From: Ceratobasidium sp. AG-K
Lineage: Eukaryota > Basidiomycota > Agaricomycetes > Cantharellales > Ceratobasidiaceae
Assembly: GCA_037039685.1 (NCBI GenBank)
Contig: JAWNGF010000004.1
Span: 1,612,001-1,676,000 of the forward strand
Reading direction: 5' to 3'
DNA: 64,000 bases
A program made the translations under genes and the position numbers. The notes under the pieces are model-generated. The model was not told where the DNA came from, made no database searches, and saw only the letters and a program-made list of their open reading frames with translations. Each line of letters opens with the position of its first letter. Within the stretch, counting starts at the first letter, position 1. This document shows positions 11,239-21,914 of the stretch, piece after piece.

Positions 11239-12432
11239 ATGTCGAAGCAAACGAAATCGCACTCTCCTTCGCCCGCAAAAGCTTGCTCGATGTCCACAGG
11301 AGAGTCTGTCGAAGTTTCCAACGGTTCGTAACCTTGTCCCAAAATCTGCCAGCGTTTGCTTAGTATATCGTACTAGACGCGCATCTGCTCTCGCCTTCCC
11401 AAACCAGGGCTCCAACGCCAGACGACGGTAAGCACTCCAAGCTTAGCGCGCATACATTCAACTAACGGTCGCGTGCGCAGTCTGCGAGGGTAGTGAGCGT
11501 ACCGGAGCTGTTGCTAGTGCCCGCGGCGAGACGAGCGACAGCATGAACACCGGTATGCCGACCTGAGATTGACCAGGCGCAAATCCTGCTGACGACCGAC
11601 CGATTAGGAAACGCCATGGTCCAAAACTCGCCCAGCGAGGGATCCATCCTCGAAAGAGCGCTCGTCGGTGGTCCAGGGGTGTCTACGCCCAGCAATCTCG
11701 CAAACTCCAGTTCTATAATCGATACTCGTCTAGGGGATTCTGGCAAGTCTTACCTGTGCTCGGGTTTGTGTTACAGCAATCGCTCACAATTATTTACCCA
11801 GGTGTTCAAGGCAACCTAACTATGAACGTGCACCAACGGTTCCAAGGTAGCTCTGACCGCTTGTTAGATTTTTGATTCGACTCTGACCGTGTCTCTAGAT
11901 CCCGACGCGCTGCCAACGTTCAACAACCCGCCATCTGGATTCGCTCTGAAAGAACCAAGCAACTCCCATTTCGTGCCCTATATCTGCTTGTGCCGATGTG
12001 CATACGCGTGTGCTTATGGCATACTGCGCCACCTGGTTCATCAAGAAATATCAAGGATCGGAAGTGGCCACTATGAAGACGATGGTGCAGAGGTGCCCCC
12101 TAGAGAATGTCTAACTCTACTCCATCAAACTTCGGCCGCAGACCGCGAGGAGGCCGATTTAATTCACCACGACGTGCAAGCGCTTCAAGTTCAACTGAAG
12201 TGGTTGGCTCACCAGTGCGCAATGGTGGAACAGAGGCAGAAGAATCTTGCGGCCAAAACTGGGGTACGTCGGGAGAAATAGTGTAATGCATGGTAGCGAA
12301 TGCACTCTGTATTGAATTTGAGCTTAGTACTCGAAAGATCCGTTGCTTGGTCTTTCTCGCGATGAGGTTGCTGTATTGGCCAAAGAGGTGGATGATTGGG
12401 GGTTGCTAAAACAACAACTTGGGATTAGTTGA
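11239..12432 (+). CDS. Uncharacterised protein with C-terminal coiled coil
   Basis: Not recognised. A chain of well-formed introns joins one open frame: 11324-11376, 11428-11480, 11553-11607, a GC-AG intron 11743-11801 (donor GCAAGT), 11847-11898, and one ending TTGAGCTTAG near 12328. The product begins MSKQTKSHSPSPAKACSM, continues Ser/Thr/Gly-rich and disordered (SEGSILERALVGGPGVST), then NNPPSGFALKEPSNSH. It ends with a Glu/Gln-rich helix (DREEADLIHHDVQALQVQL, KWLAHQCAMVEQRQKNL) and LLGLSRDEVAVLAKEVDDW. The exon between about 11960 and 12150 is uncertain because the frame stays open without an intron. The ATG directly follows TATTAG, so a non-coding upstream exon is likely. Confident that it is a gene, not what it does. 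Confidence 0.65.
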
Positions 12433-12727
12433 GATTCCTTGTCCTTGAGCGCAAAACATATTCACACTAATAATAACGACTGGGTCCCTTACCTTGCCAC
12501 GCTATTGACAGATGGTTCTCAGTGTGGAATTACGACTTGGCCCCTTGGTCCCATGCAGCGCGCTCAAACGCAATGCTAGTTAATGGGAAGAGCTCTGTGA
12601 CACATAGTCATGCCTAGCGGGAACTTTTCATCCAACAATCCTGATAGATCTAAGCCGCGAGCGAGTAGCGCCGCTAAAATGGCAAGCTCGCGTAGGAGGT
12701 TCGACCTGATATCACACCTATACCTAG
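12433..12727. other. Intergenic before the tRNA-Asp palindrome
   Basis: About 300 bp of unique sequence. No gene or motif seen. Confidence 0.4.
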
Positions 12728-13258
12728 GTAAGTACCGCGATGTCTGCTTGCCGGTAACTACTACGGGTCACCAATTTACTTTCATTATTACGAATGTATG
12801 CGAATCTCTTCTGCTGCCGGATACCTCGAGCCGAGTATTTCATGCATATGTCGAGGCGGACAGAGCGAGCCTCACCCGAGACCACAATGAGCCCGCCACG
12901 TTGTTGGGTCGCAGCCGTTCCGATTTAGATTCGAGCAGCTTCAGGGAATGTTCGTTTTGTGAGGACGAAGCAACGAGCAAGGCGGGGGTGTGATAAGGAT
13001 GAGGTGGGGAGAGGGAAGGAAGTGGGGCCATAAGTGGCTTATAAGTAATTAACAGCGGCATGGTACTTGGCTGATGAAAGTGGGCAGTGAACAAGTTCTC
13101 AGTGGTCCAACGGTCAAGACTCGTGCCTGTCATGCGAGCAATCTGCTTACATAACGCACGCAACCTGGGTTCGACTCCCAGCTGGGAAGCTTCATTTTTT
13201 TGTCATTTGTGGACATGTTTATGTCCTAAATCGGTCATTTTTATCCCACAGGATAGCG
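12728..13258 (+). repeat. Left arm of ~530-bp inverted repeat carrying tRNA-Asp
   Basis: Reverse-complementary to 13327-13860. Arm identity is very high: the 324-bp stretches 12840-13163 and 13421-13744 encode the same 107-residue frame on opposite strands. A few differences are visible (T/C in the GGAAGTGGGG stretch, T/C in GGGTCACC, a one-base indel and CACAGG against CGCGGG near the inner end), so it is not a pure assembly fold-back. Similarity fades at about 12728 on the outside and stops at 13258 on the inside. A 68-bp unique spacer (13259-13326) separates the arms. Confidence 0.9.
13096..13189 (+). tRNA. tRNA-Asp(GTC), copy 1, with 22-nt intron
   Basis: Acceptor stem TTCTCAG (13096-13102) pairs with CTGGGAA (13182-13188) with one G-U, and G13189 is the discriminator, as in fungal tRNA-Asp. 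Anticodon stem CGTGC (13122-13126) pairs with GCACG (13156-13160). The loop CTGTCA gives anticodon GTC at 13129-13131. An intron of about 22 nt follows position 37 (13133-13154). The T arm is CTGGG-TTCGACT-CCCAG (13165-13181). A T7 run about 5 nt after the end is a good Pol III terminator, and a TATA-like TTATAAGTAA lies about 50 bp upstream. Confidence 0.92.
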
Positions 13259-13326
13259 CACATTCCACAGTATGCAATAGGCTCGACAATACACACACAA
13301 CCTGCCAATCGCCGCAAACAACTCTA

Positions 13327-13860
13327 CGCTATCCCGCGGGATAAAATGACCGATTTAGGACATAAACATGTCCACAAATGACAAAAAAATGAAGCTTCCC
13401 AGCTGGGAGTCGAACCCAGGTTGCGTGCGTTATGTAAGCAGATTGCTCGCATGACAGGCACGAGTCTTGACCGTTGGACCACTGAGAACTTGTTCACTGC
13501 CCACTTTCATCAGCCAAGTACCATGCCGCTGTTAATTACTTATAAGCCACTTATGGCCCCGCTTCCTTCCCTCTCCCCACCTCATCCTTATCACACCCCC
13601 GCCTTGCTCGTTGCTTCGTCCTCACAAAACGAACATTCCCTGAAGCTGCTCGAATCTAAATCGGAACGGCTGCGACCCAACAACGTGGCGGGCTCATTGT
13701 GGTCTCGGGTGAGGCTCGCTCTGTCCGCCTCGACATATGCATGAAATACTCGGCTCGAGGTATCCGGCAGCAGAAGAGATTCGCATACATTCGTAATAAT
13801 GAAAGTAAATTGGTGGCCCGTAGTAGTTACCGGCAAGCAGATGTCACGGTACTTGCACGG
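13327..13860 (-). repeat. Right arm of ~530-bp inverted repeat carrying tRNA-Asp
   Basis: Inverted copy of 12728-13258. Its inner end contains a perfect 14-bp palindrome, TATCCCGCGGGATA, at 13330-13343; the left arm has the degenerate form TATCCCACAGGATA. The outer end fades at about 13860, where GCAAGTACCG (reverse strand) still resembles the left arm. Confidence 0.9.
13395..13488 (-). tRNA. tRNA-Asp(GTC), copy 2, with 22-nt intron
   Basis: Identical to copy 1 in body and intron, on the opposite strand in the right arm. Copies 1 and 2 therefore face each other tail to tail across the spacer, each followed by a T7 terminator. Confidence 0.92.
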
Positions 13861-14015
13861 GTATCGGTTCAGAGGTGTTGGGTGCTATATAGGTAAATAG
13901 TGACCGGGGAACCTCTAGGAGCTCTTCAACATTTATCTTTTTCGCAATGTCTCGTTCGATATATAAGTGCCGCTCTACGATATGAAGATGATCTAGAAAA
14001 GGCAGCAAAAAAGAG

Positions 14016-14109
14016 CTTCCCAGCTGGGAGTCGAACCCAGGTTGCGTGCGTTATGTAAGCAGATTGCTCGCATGACAGGCACGAGTCTTGACCGTTGGAC
14101 CACTGAGAA
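14016..14109 (-). tRNA. tRNA-Asp(GTC), copy 3, with 22-nt intron
   Basis: Same acceptor, anticodon, intron and T arm as copies 1 and 2. The downstream T6 run on the reverse strand (AGCTCTTTTTTGC) can terminate Pol III. The TATA-like CTTATAAGTAATTAA upstream is conserved in all three copies. Confidence 0.9.
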
Positions 14110-14295
14110 CTTGTTCACTGCCCACTTCCATTAGCCAAGTAACACGCTACTGTTAATTACTTATAAGCCACTTATGGCCCACTTTCTTCTCTCTCCCTAC
14201 CTCATCCTCATCACACCCCTGCCTTGCTCGTCGCTTGGTCCTCACAAGACGAAAATTATCTGAATCTGCTCGAATCTCACTCGGAACGGCTGTAG
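14016..14295 (-). repeat. Third, diverged copy of the tRNA-Asp repeat unit
   Basis: The tRNA plus about 185 bp of its 5' flank (GTTAATTACTTATAAGCCAC and onward to CGGAACGGCTG) is repeated a third time, in the same orientation as the right arm and about 620 bp from it. The tRNA body is identical, while the flank shows many substitutions and small indels, so this copy is older than the palindrome. Confidence 0.85.
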
Positions 14296-14387
14296 GCTAG
14301 CTATCCGTTCTCGTCTCGACCATAGTTGATGCTTCACGAAACCTGCTGCTACATCGACCTAATATACTTCTGTATTGCCAAGACACT

Positions 14388-15371
14388 ATGCCTCTTCACA
14401 TGAAACAAACTCCAGCCGAGCGGGAGCGAGAAGAGGAACGTGCGTGGCGAAAGGCCCAAAGGGCTGCTCGAAAATCCCGCCGATTGCACTCTGACGATAC
14501 AGAAAGACACTCGAAGCGCAAACGGTCACGCTCTCCGCTTTCCACTCGCAAAAAGGGCGACAGCATTCCTTCGTTCAATGACGTTAATGACGACGAGGGC
14601 TGGACACCACCTCCTTCCTCCAGCAAAACGGACATGGACGCCTTGCGCGCAGAGATAGAGGAGCGCCGGTTTCGTGAGAAACTATTTGATGCTATGGGCG
14701 ACGATTCTGGCCTTGCGGATACCGAAGCCCACTTCAACGAGTATAACGATTACATCCCACCCAGGTGGAGAGCCGACAACCGAGACGACCCATCTAACAT
14801 GGATGACGAGCAATACGCCGAGTGGGTGAGGGAGGGAATGTGGAGGCGGACGCATCGGGCAGAGGTTGAAGCCCAGGAGCAGGCAGAGGAGGAGCGGAAA
14901 CAAAGAAAAGAACAAGAGAAGGCCAAACGAGCTAAAACCAGGAGAATGGAACGGGAAGAAACCGAGAGGCGAGCAAAACGACGACAGGCTAACGAGCAAA
15001 AATCCATTATCGACGCATGGCTTGCATACGACACGCGTTGGACACAACTGCGTTCACTCAACTCTAAATCCGGTGGTTTGACATTTGCAGACTTGCCGTG
15101 GCCATGCGACCCCACACCAACTTTACCACTAGACCCTAATGCCCTGTCAAAACAGGTCGTATCGTCATTTTTGCTTTCGCCTCTCCATTCAGTCGGAAAG
15201 CCAAGAAAGCAAAGGCTGAGGGATGCATTGCTTCTCTATCATCCAGACCGGTTCGTAGCAAAATGGATGGGGCTTGTTCGAGAGGAAGACGCGTCGGGTG
15301 TTCAAGAGGCCGTCGGTAGAGTAGCACGGGTACTTACTGGGCTAGTAGAAGAGGGCGACCAGGGAGATTAA
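14388..15371 (+). CDS. NFKBIL1-like protein with J-like C-terminal motif
   Basis: Single exon, 327 codons. The N-terminal half is very basic and Arg/Ser-rich (KRKRSRSPLSTRKKG), followed by an acidic/charged region and a long charged helix (residues ~140-210, EEERKRQRKEQEKAKRAKT type). The C terminus has the sequence FADLPWPCDP, then KQRLRDALLLYHPDRFVAKW and a final helix VARVLTGLVEEG. The [YW]HPDRF motif after a PWP block is the hallmark of the C-terminal domain of NF-kappa-B inhibitor-like protein 1, where HPD resembles the J-domain tripeptide. The human protein is implicated in alternative splicing; function in fungi is not established. ATG at 14388 is the first in frame; the preceding 280 bp is the third tRNA repeat unit. 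Confidence 0.82.
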   Translation: MPLHMKQTPAEREREEERAWRKAQRAARKSRRLHSDDTERHSKRKRSRSPLSTRKKGDSIPSFNDVNDDEGWTPPPSSSKTDMDALRAEIEERRFREKLFDAMGDDSGLADTEAHFNEYNDYIPPRWRADNRDDPSNMDDEQYAEWVREGMWRRTHRAEVEAQEQAEEERKQRKEQEKAKRAKTRRMEREETERRAKRRQANEQKSIIDAWLAYDTRWTQLRSLNSKSGGLTFADLPWPCDPTPTLPLDPNALSKQVVSSFLLSPLHSVGKPRKQRLRDALLLYHPDRFVAKWMGLVREEDASGVQEAVGRVARVLTGLVEEGDQGD

Positions 15372-17100
15372 TCTAGATGTAGCTCGATAGATTGGCATTG
15401 AAAGTTGAGAACGTCGATTATTGTGCTGTAAACCCGGAAACCCCGAGGAAACCACCCATTCGTCGGACGAGGGAGTTCCCGTGAGTGACACAGAGCACGA
15501 GCCACCTCGTTGGCCCGCCCCATGCCGTCGTGCTCCCGCTTGCCACTTCCTAACGGCTGATGCCATCACCCTGCCACGCCTCCGCCCCATCCGTAGGGTA
15601 CAAGCACCGGCCAGGTTACGCGAAGTGAGCGTCGAGATGATAGGCGGCGGAAGAATGCGGCTCCAGTCTTGGAGCCGTTTGCGAACGAGGAGGATACCAC
15701 TGCAATTGTCAGAGTTAGGAAAATGGGCCAAGTATATGTGGGTTCATAATAATTCCAGAACCGAATGCAAGTTTGATAATTTTGAATTCATGCCACGGTT
15801 TGCCACACGGTCGCGCTGCCCGATCGATAGTTTGACGGGAAGTCACTTCTCGAATCGTCGCTGTGTCTCGGTATATGTACTGAACCACCCAGGCAGAAGC
15901 GACCTTTTGATCATGCGATTTCTTGAGACAATTATTTTAAACCGTCTGTATGCCCCAGAGTCTCAACTTCTGGGCAAGGTGGTGTTTGGCTTTGCAACGC
16001 AACCAAAATTATGCATTCATCAGTCGGCCGATGCGGCTAGAGTAGAGGCAGGGAGCGACGTACTGTTGCGCTATGAATCAGGTCTTGTCCGCCACCAGAT
16101 AATGAGGTTTCGCCGTTCATACCCGTTACTATTCTTTTTGAGGGGCACATTACAGCCAACAGGATTCAATTATGTCGGATAGAAGGTACGTAGCACTGAG
16201 TTCTGGGAGTACCGGGTCGTGACCTTCAAGGTGCTAGCTTCAATTATCAATCGGGTCACTTGGGCTGGTAATAATCATAGACTTGTCTAGGTAGCTTACA
16301 TTTACAGTGTCCCGGAAATATTGGGACTTCACAATTGACGAATCTAGTGTTAGGTGTGCCGGTTAGCTAACTCGTAGTCGTTCCGATAGTAGCCACAGTG
16401 GTCAGCCACGAGGAAACATCCTGCGATGACAAATTCGTACCGTTTTGAGCTTCATACCAATTTACAAAAAGTAGCGTCGACGCAGTGCTTGAGAGGCCGA
16501 AACAAGGTAGTTTTTGCAAGGCGATCGCGAGCTTAAAACAAACCGGGTTTGAGCTGATAGTAGATGTGGCTCAGTCATAAGTTGATGCGGGACTATTGGG
16601 TAGGCAAAGCATATACTCACAAAGCGAAATTGTGCCCTTTTAGCTCTCAAGAAATCTCTGGGCGGTGGAATACACGACAGGATACCCCGCACATCAAGAG
16701 GAAGGAGAGGTTTCATTGGCCTCATCATCTTCAACAGTGAGCCAAGGCCCAAGTGCAACACCCTACTCATCACTGAGCACCATGAGAATGTGCTCAATCA
16801 TGAGTTTGAGTGGGCCAGAAAGCAAGCAAAGAGCTCATTGAACCAATGAGCCCACCGACTCTTCAGGTACCAAAAGGCACGATTGCCCAAATATAGCCTG
16901 CTTTTGGCTCATTATTGAGCTACATTGGCTGGATTAAGTATACGAGTTGAGTTGTTGATCAACTAAAACAGCCATTTCGTGGTTCCGTCTAAAAAGGTCC
17001 CTATTTGTTAGGGGCAAGATTCAAGTGTACGGCATCGCAGTTACAATGGTTGCCATATTCTGGTAAAACCAATCGAAGGCACGCTGGTTCCTGGCATATC
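15372..17100. other. Intergenic, 1.7 kb without a supported gene
   Basis: One 253-codon open frame exists (15421-16182) but has no recognisable domain, overlaps an equally open antisense frame and shows no splice context, so I do not call it. Around 16.7-16.9 kb the words GCTCAT/GAGCTCATT/CAATGAG recur, possibly remnants of an old repeat. Confidence 0.45.
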
Positions 17101-18532
17101 TTATATCGCGCACTGTTTCAAGACCTCCTCGATATAATCGGTCATGATTCGATGTGTTTGCTTCGATGGATGGCTGCAACAACCTCTTAGAAGGTGAGAG
17201 AGCCGCTGTCGGATCACGTACCCATTGATCCAATAAAATGTATGCGCTGGATCCTCGCAAGCTCCAACTGCAGATGTGCTACTTGGCGAGCAGTAGCCTG
17301 TACTGTTATACCCAAACTCCTTGTATCCAGGAACTTTAAGAATTCCATCCCACAGGTACGCAAAATCTGTTTGACACCAGGTTCATGAGATAAATTCAGT
17401 TTCATAGCATCGGGACCCACCAACGTATGCAAACTTGAAGTCGGGATTCGCTTCACGCATTGCTGAAAGCCCATTGAAAACCCGCGTCTATAGGTCACGC
17501 GCTCAATCCCCGGTCAGCCTCTAAGCAACTGGCGTACCTTGAATGAGAGCCCACTCGCGGCATGTGTGCCTGCGAGTCCTAGGTTAACGCCAGTTGATAG
17601 AATCTACGTGGAAATCATTACCGCGACCATAATCATCAATTACAAGGAACGACCTCGCGTTTGTGGGAGGTTTGGTCAGTAGCCGGACCTGACCAAGGAG
17701 GGCCTCGGCTGCTTCAGGCATGTGATTACCATCCCTTGCGCTCGCCGAGTAATCGTTTATGCCGCTTCATTAGACATGCATGAGCACCCAGCCTTTGTTG
17801 GACACATCATCAGACTTACAAGAATACACTATAGAGGGTTGTGTCGGAGGCAAAGTTATGCGATTGATCTAAAGAAAATGGCTGTGAGTAGGCATCTTAG
17901 GACCGGATAGACTCACTTTGGAATATGGCAACTTGCTGAACAAACGAGCTTTCAGTCGCCTTGCTCGGCCAAATTGCTGTGTCTGTGACCGCGCCGGGAA
18001 CCTAGCACAAGCTCCAGCGTGTAGACATATTAAATAACGCAAGCGTACCGCGTAGTCCAGCAAGTGGGATCCGGTGTCATTGGCAAGATTTTCGATCCAT
18101 ACTGAAAGAAATGTTATACCGAGTTGGACCATTTGCACCAGGAAAACAAGCAGACTTACCGTATCCGTTTGCGAATCGGCCTCCATACTGATAATTTATT
18201 AGTCTCCCTTGTTAGTTCTCAACCAGTCTACCCACCCTGGGGCTTGTTCCGGTTTGCACCGGGGGGTCAGGCGCGGACCCGTCAAACTTGCCATTCGAGG
18301 TAAATGAATCTCCAAAACTGACGATGGTCCGGTATTGGGACAGTGCATGCAGCCCAGCGTTTACATCAACAACACTCCCATTTGCAGCTGGGAGCCCACA
18401 TGTCGGGTTTATGGCCAGATGTATCCCGTCGTTGTAGGTGGCAACTGCTCGTGTATCAACCTGTGTTGGCGCGGCACTTGTGATGAGAGCGGAAACAAGC
18501 AGAGAGGCGGAAGTTACAATCCTCGGGAACAT
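17101..18532 (-). CDS. Secreted GDSL/SGNH esterase (CE16 type)
   Basis: About nine exons on the minus strand, from ATG at 18530-18532 to TAA at 17101-17103. It opens with a signal peptide (MFPRIVTSASLLVSALITSA). Block I is IVSFGDSFTSNGKFDG with the nucleophile Ser. Then YGGRFANGYVWIENLA, and block III FFGINDYSAS with the Gly-x-Asn-Asp oxyanion residues. Next comes LTKPPTNARSFLVIDDYG. Block V is DPAHTFYWINGHPSKQTHRI, with the Asp and His of the triad. This order fits fungal carbohydrate acetylesterases of family CE16, which remove acetyl groups from plant polysaccharides. Introns (for example 18188-18235 and 18102-18159) are 48-60 nt with GT-AG ends. An upstream ATG at 18589 is in frame but would spoil the signal peptide. 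Confidence 0.88.
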
Positions 18533-19937
18533 GGCGTACCAGTAGTACAAATACGATAAGATGGTCCTCATGCGTCCTGTTATATGCATGTGCCTATTAA
18601 TGGCGATTCCTTCGTAGGGATCAGATGAGTTGGCTCCGGGCCGTCAAGAATCCAAAGAAGCGGCGGACGGAATCGGCTCATTAGGATGAACTCCGAGCAG
18701 AAAAGCAGGGAGCACAATTATAGAAATATCTCCAGGACATCGTAAAACAAAAACGGAGACCAAGAAGTGGAGGACGGTCGCCTTATGACTATTGCCAAGG
18801 TAGTTCACAAGGATAGCTGGTCCATCACAGTCCATTCAAGATGTACATGCATGCTTTAGATGTCCTCGGCCCGCATCGTTCAATCCATAGGCTCATAGTT
18901 TGTGATAAAGTAGTCCTCTGGCGCATATATCCTGAACCTCGCTCTGTACAGCGCGGTTGGGTCTTTGAGCTTGAGCCGCCTGGAGCTCGGAGCCACGCGA
19001 ATACCGCATGAAAATTAGGTAATACCATAACCTAAAGTAAAGCGACAATAATGCATGTGTGAGAGAAACAAGTGACTGTCTAGGACGCCAAGATTGCCAC
19101 TGGCTGGCTTTGTGCTTCCCAGCCCCGTGACGAGAGCCATAAGCGCTTGCGAGAGAATTGCAATAAAAGCGCTTGCGAGGTGCCTGAGGCTCGTTGTGAA
19201 TTTCTCCTCCAAAAGGAGTCTCCACTAGGAGCCTCCAAAGGAGGTCATACTACCATTTGCTCCTCCAACCCGTGAGTACTTCACGATCTCATTTCATTGA
19301 GTCTCTCGCTGACGCGGTCTTTGGTAGGGCTATATACACGCTGGGTGTGGGAACTGATGTCTAGTGTGGAATGATACAAATAAGTACCAGAGTCAGTGGA
19401 AGTACTGGTCGCATCCTAAACTCAGCTAACGCCTTCTGCTTAGTACATTCCCGCGCGCGATCGAGTTCTGGGTATTGCGGCTTGTATAGTTGCAATGATT
19501 GTCAAATATGAGCTTGATTGTTGTGTCATGTGGGCGGAATTATAAACTCCAACTAATTGCGATCAGAATGACACAGACAAGTCTTGGCCTGAATAATTGG
19601 CGGCTTCACGCTATCGCCCCTGGATGGTTGTTTAGGATTCCTACCTCTCGCTCCCCTGACAAACGAAGAGGGCGTTATTCCGACCTTGAATTGGCTAGGT
19701 CCCATCTGGACACCGATCACCCGGGCACGCAAATATATCTAGAAGCGTAGAAATGTTGAGCAGTTATTATATTGAGGAAGCATATAGTATGTGGTAGAAT
19801 ACATTGCCCATGCGAACCAAATCATAAGTATTCATATCAACCTACAGCCAAGAAAACGGAATGCCTAGTCATACAAACGAACGAACCACTAAACCCCCCA
19901 AACCGGACCGGCCAGCCGAAAGAAAAACGAGCTATGC
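18533..19937. other. Intergenic, 1.4 kb without a supported gene
   Basis: Upstream region of the esterase and downstream region of the seven-TM gene. Short ORFs only. At 19.2 kb the words AAAAGGAGTCTCC, TAGGAGCCTCC and AAAGGAGGTC recur in series, a small local repetition. Confidence 0.4.
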
Positions 19938-21335
19938 TCACACCTTGGAATCGCTGGTTTTAGTCATCACCAGTCCAAGCCCAAACGACGCGGTACTATT
20001 CCTCGAGGTATCATCCGAGGTGACATACCGGCCGACGCTGCCCTGGGAGTATCTCAGTTCGAGATGGATGGTATCACCCCAAGCGGCCTCGGACCCTGAG
20101 ATGTCCCGTGTATGCGGACACCTCGGCCAAGGTGAATATGATGGCATTACGGGGGTGATGTGGTGGGGGGTATCGGTATTGGTTGGGGGGTATACATCGA
20201 ATGTGGGGGAGGTGGGGGTGGGCGGAGAGACTTCGATTTGTGTTGTGTTGGTGAGTCCGAGTCCGACTCGGACAATAATAAGAGTTGGAACGATGCCCTT
20301 GAGAGAAAGTCAACGAACGCTCGATTTTGGATGGAAAGGACATACTATGATAGGGCATAATGCACAGAACATGATATACTAGAACAGATTTCAGGAACGG
20401 GTTACTGAGAATCGAGTGGATGCTCACCTGGGCGTTTGTCCGCAGCACATAGATGATCATGTAAATTACCAAGGCGGTCGTGTACATTGCTGCACTCTCG
20501 ATGATTACAGTCAAGCCGGTCATGTACGGTCGAACGTCGATGGTGCTGAGACCTTTCGCGCGGTCGAGATAATCCGGTATGCAATCAATACCGTAGTACT
20601 CAAGTTTGTAGCCAAGGATAAAAGAAATGTGGCCTTGGTACATTGCGCGAGGCGACCTTCAAGTGCTGTGCCGGTTGGTGGGAGCTGGGTAAAGAGCCAT
20701 ACTGCGAAATAGCTGGATGCTATAGGGAGGGGAGTGAACAAGAAAGCTGGTGTCTATTTCTGGCAGCACGCACCTCCTGTCCCAAGAAGTAGCAGAGCGG
20801 GAATTATGATAACGTGCAGTCTGCGGCCCCAGATGAGATAGCAGCGATGGATTACCACCGAATCACCGACCAGAATCATAGTAGCATAAATACCGTCTGC
20901 GGCTACGTTGAGCCAGCGGGCCAGGTCTATAGACATATTAGCCCAGCCCCACGGGGAAACTTCATACACGTACTCATGAAATATGCATCTGGTCCGCCCT
21001 TTTCCTTTGCGCACAATACCAGTCCTTCGTAGAGCTTGCGCAGTTGAAAGCTGATATGTGTGGTTGCCAACAAGAACAGCAGGGACGCAGAGAATAGTGG
21101 AATCCATTGGATAGTTTCCCGGGTGCGTTTTCGAGTGAGGACCCGAACGCAGATAACGTAGAGCAGAAAGAATATTACTGCAAGAGTATAAATAAGCTCG
21201 ACAATCGACCCTGGTTTGGACAGATGCGGCTCACCCCAAAGTGCAGTTTCGCTACAAGTTGATGGTGCCACCGCATAGTCAAAATCGATTGGGTCAGACA
21301 ACCCTAGCTCAACCCACGCGATGTAGCCGACTCAC
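19938..21335 (-). CDS. Seven-TM integral membrane protein, Agaricomycete family
   Basis: Minus-strand multi-exon gene. Successive exons give hydrophobic segments IYTLAVIFFLLYVICVRV, IPLFSASLLFLLATTHI, YATMILVGDSVVIHRCYLIW, VIIIPALLLLGTG, FLLSLATNLSTTVLIAYRI, ESAAMYTTALVIYMIIYVL and GIVPTLIIVRVGLGL. The pattern GDSVVIHRCYLIW before a basic residue is common to a large, poorly characterised family of 7-TM proteins expanded in Agaricomycetes. The soluble C-terminal tail is Pro/Thr-rich and ends at 19938. The first exon seen (SDPIDFDYAVAPSTCSE) has no ATG in frame, so a short upstream exon must exist beyond about 21335; I could not place the start. Ligand or function unknown. Confidence 0.72.
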
Positions 21336-21914
21336 GTCCAAACAGCAATCACGACGGCCGTTTTATATCGCATATTTCGCCCTCGAGCTACCGCTGCTCA
21401 AGTCGAGTGGCTCGAAAGCAAGAGTGCCTGATTTGAGCCCCACAAAGTCCACGTGGAGAAAAGTCAAGTTGACATGACAGGTGAGATCTTCGTCAGTCTG
21501 GACGGCCAGCACGAGGCGGAAGGAGATGGAAAGGGACGGAGGTCGTCGGTCCGGTTCTGCCTTTTAATTACTTAAAAAGAGCGGTGTCGGAGGAATGACC
21601 CGGTGGCAAGGGACGGGCTGGAGTTTTGGCTCGGTATCGTGGCAACCATCCGGGTTCGTATTTCACTTGACGAGAGGAACGATCACATATGGAATCAATC
21701 AGAATTATAATTTGTCGAAAATGCAAATAAACTCGAGCCGGCTTATGGCACGTGGTGTGGAGTGGGAGAACACAAGCGTCAGACAGAAGACAGAAGCCGA
21801 AACTGGCATTGGTTTGTGATGATCTACAAGAACGCGGGACAAACGTTCAGGGTCTGTCGCGTGCACGACGCGTGTTGGACTTGGACACGACCTCTGCGTC
21901 CACTGTTTGGTGAC
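21336..21914. other. Intergenic between divergent genes
   Basis: About 580 bp, probably containing the unresolved first exon of the seven-TM gene and promoters for both directions. Confidence 0.4.

Noticed and set aside
12840..13163. Identical 107-codon frames on both arms of the inverted repeat (also 13421-13744)
   Set aside because: The identity comes from the repeat itself; the frame runs antisense through tRNA-Asp and its flank and is broken in the third copy.
15421..16182. 253-codon open frame on the + strand
   Set aside because: No domain, no codon or splice evidence, and the opposite strand is equally open in the same place.
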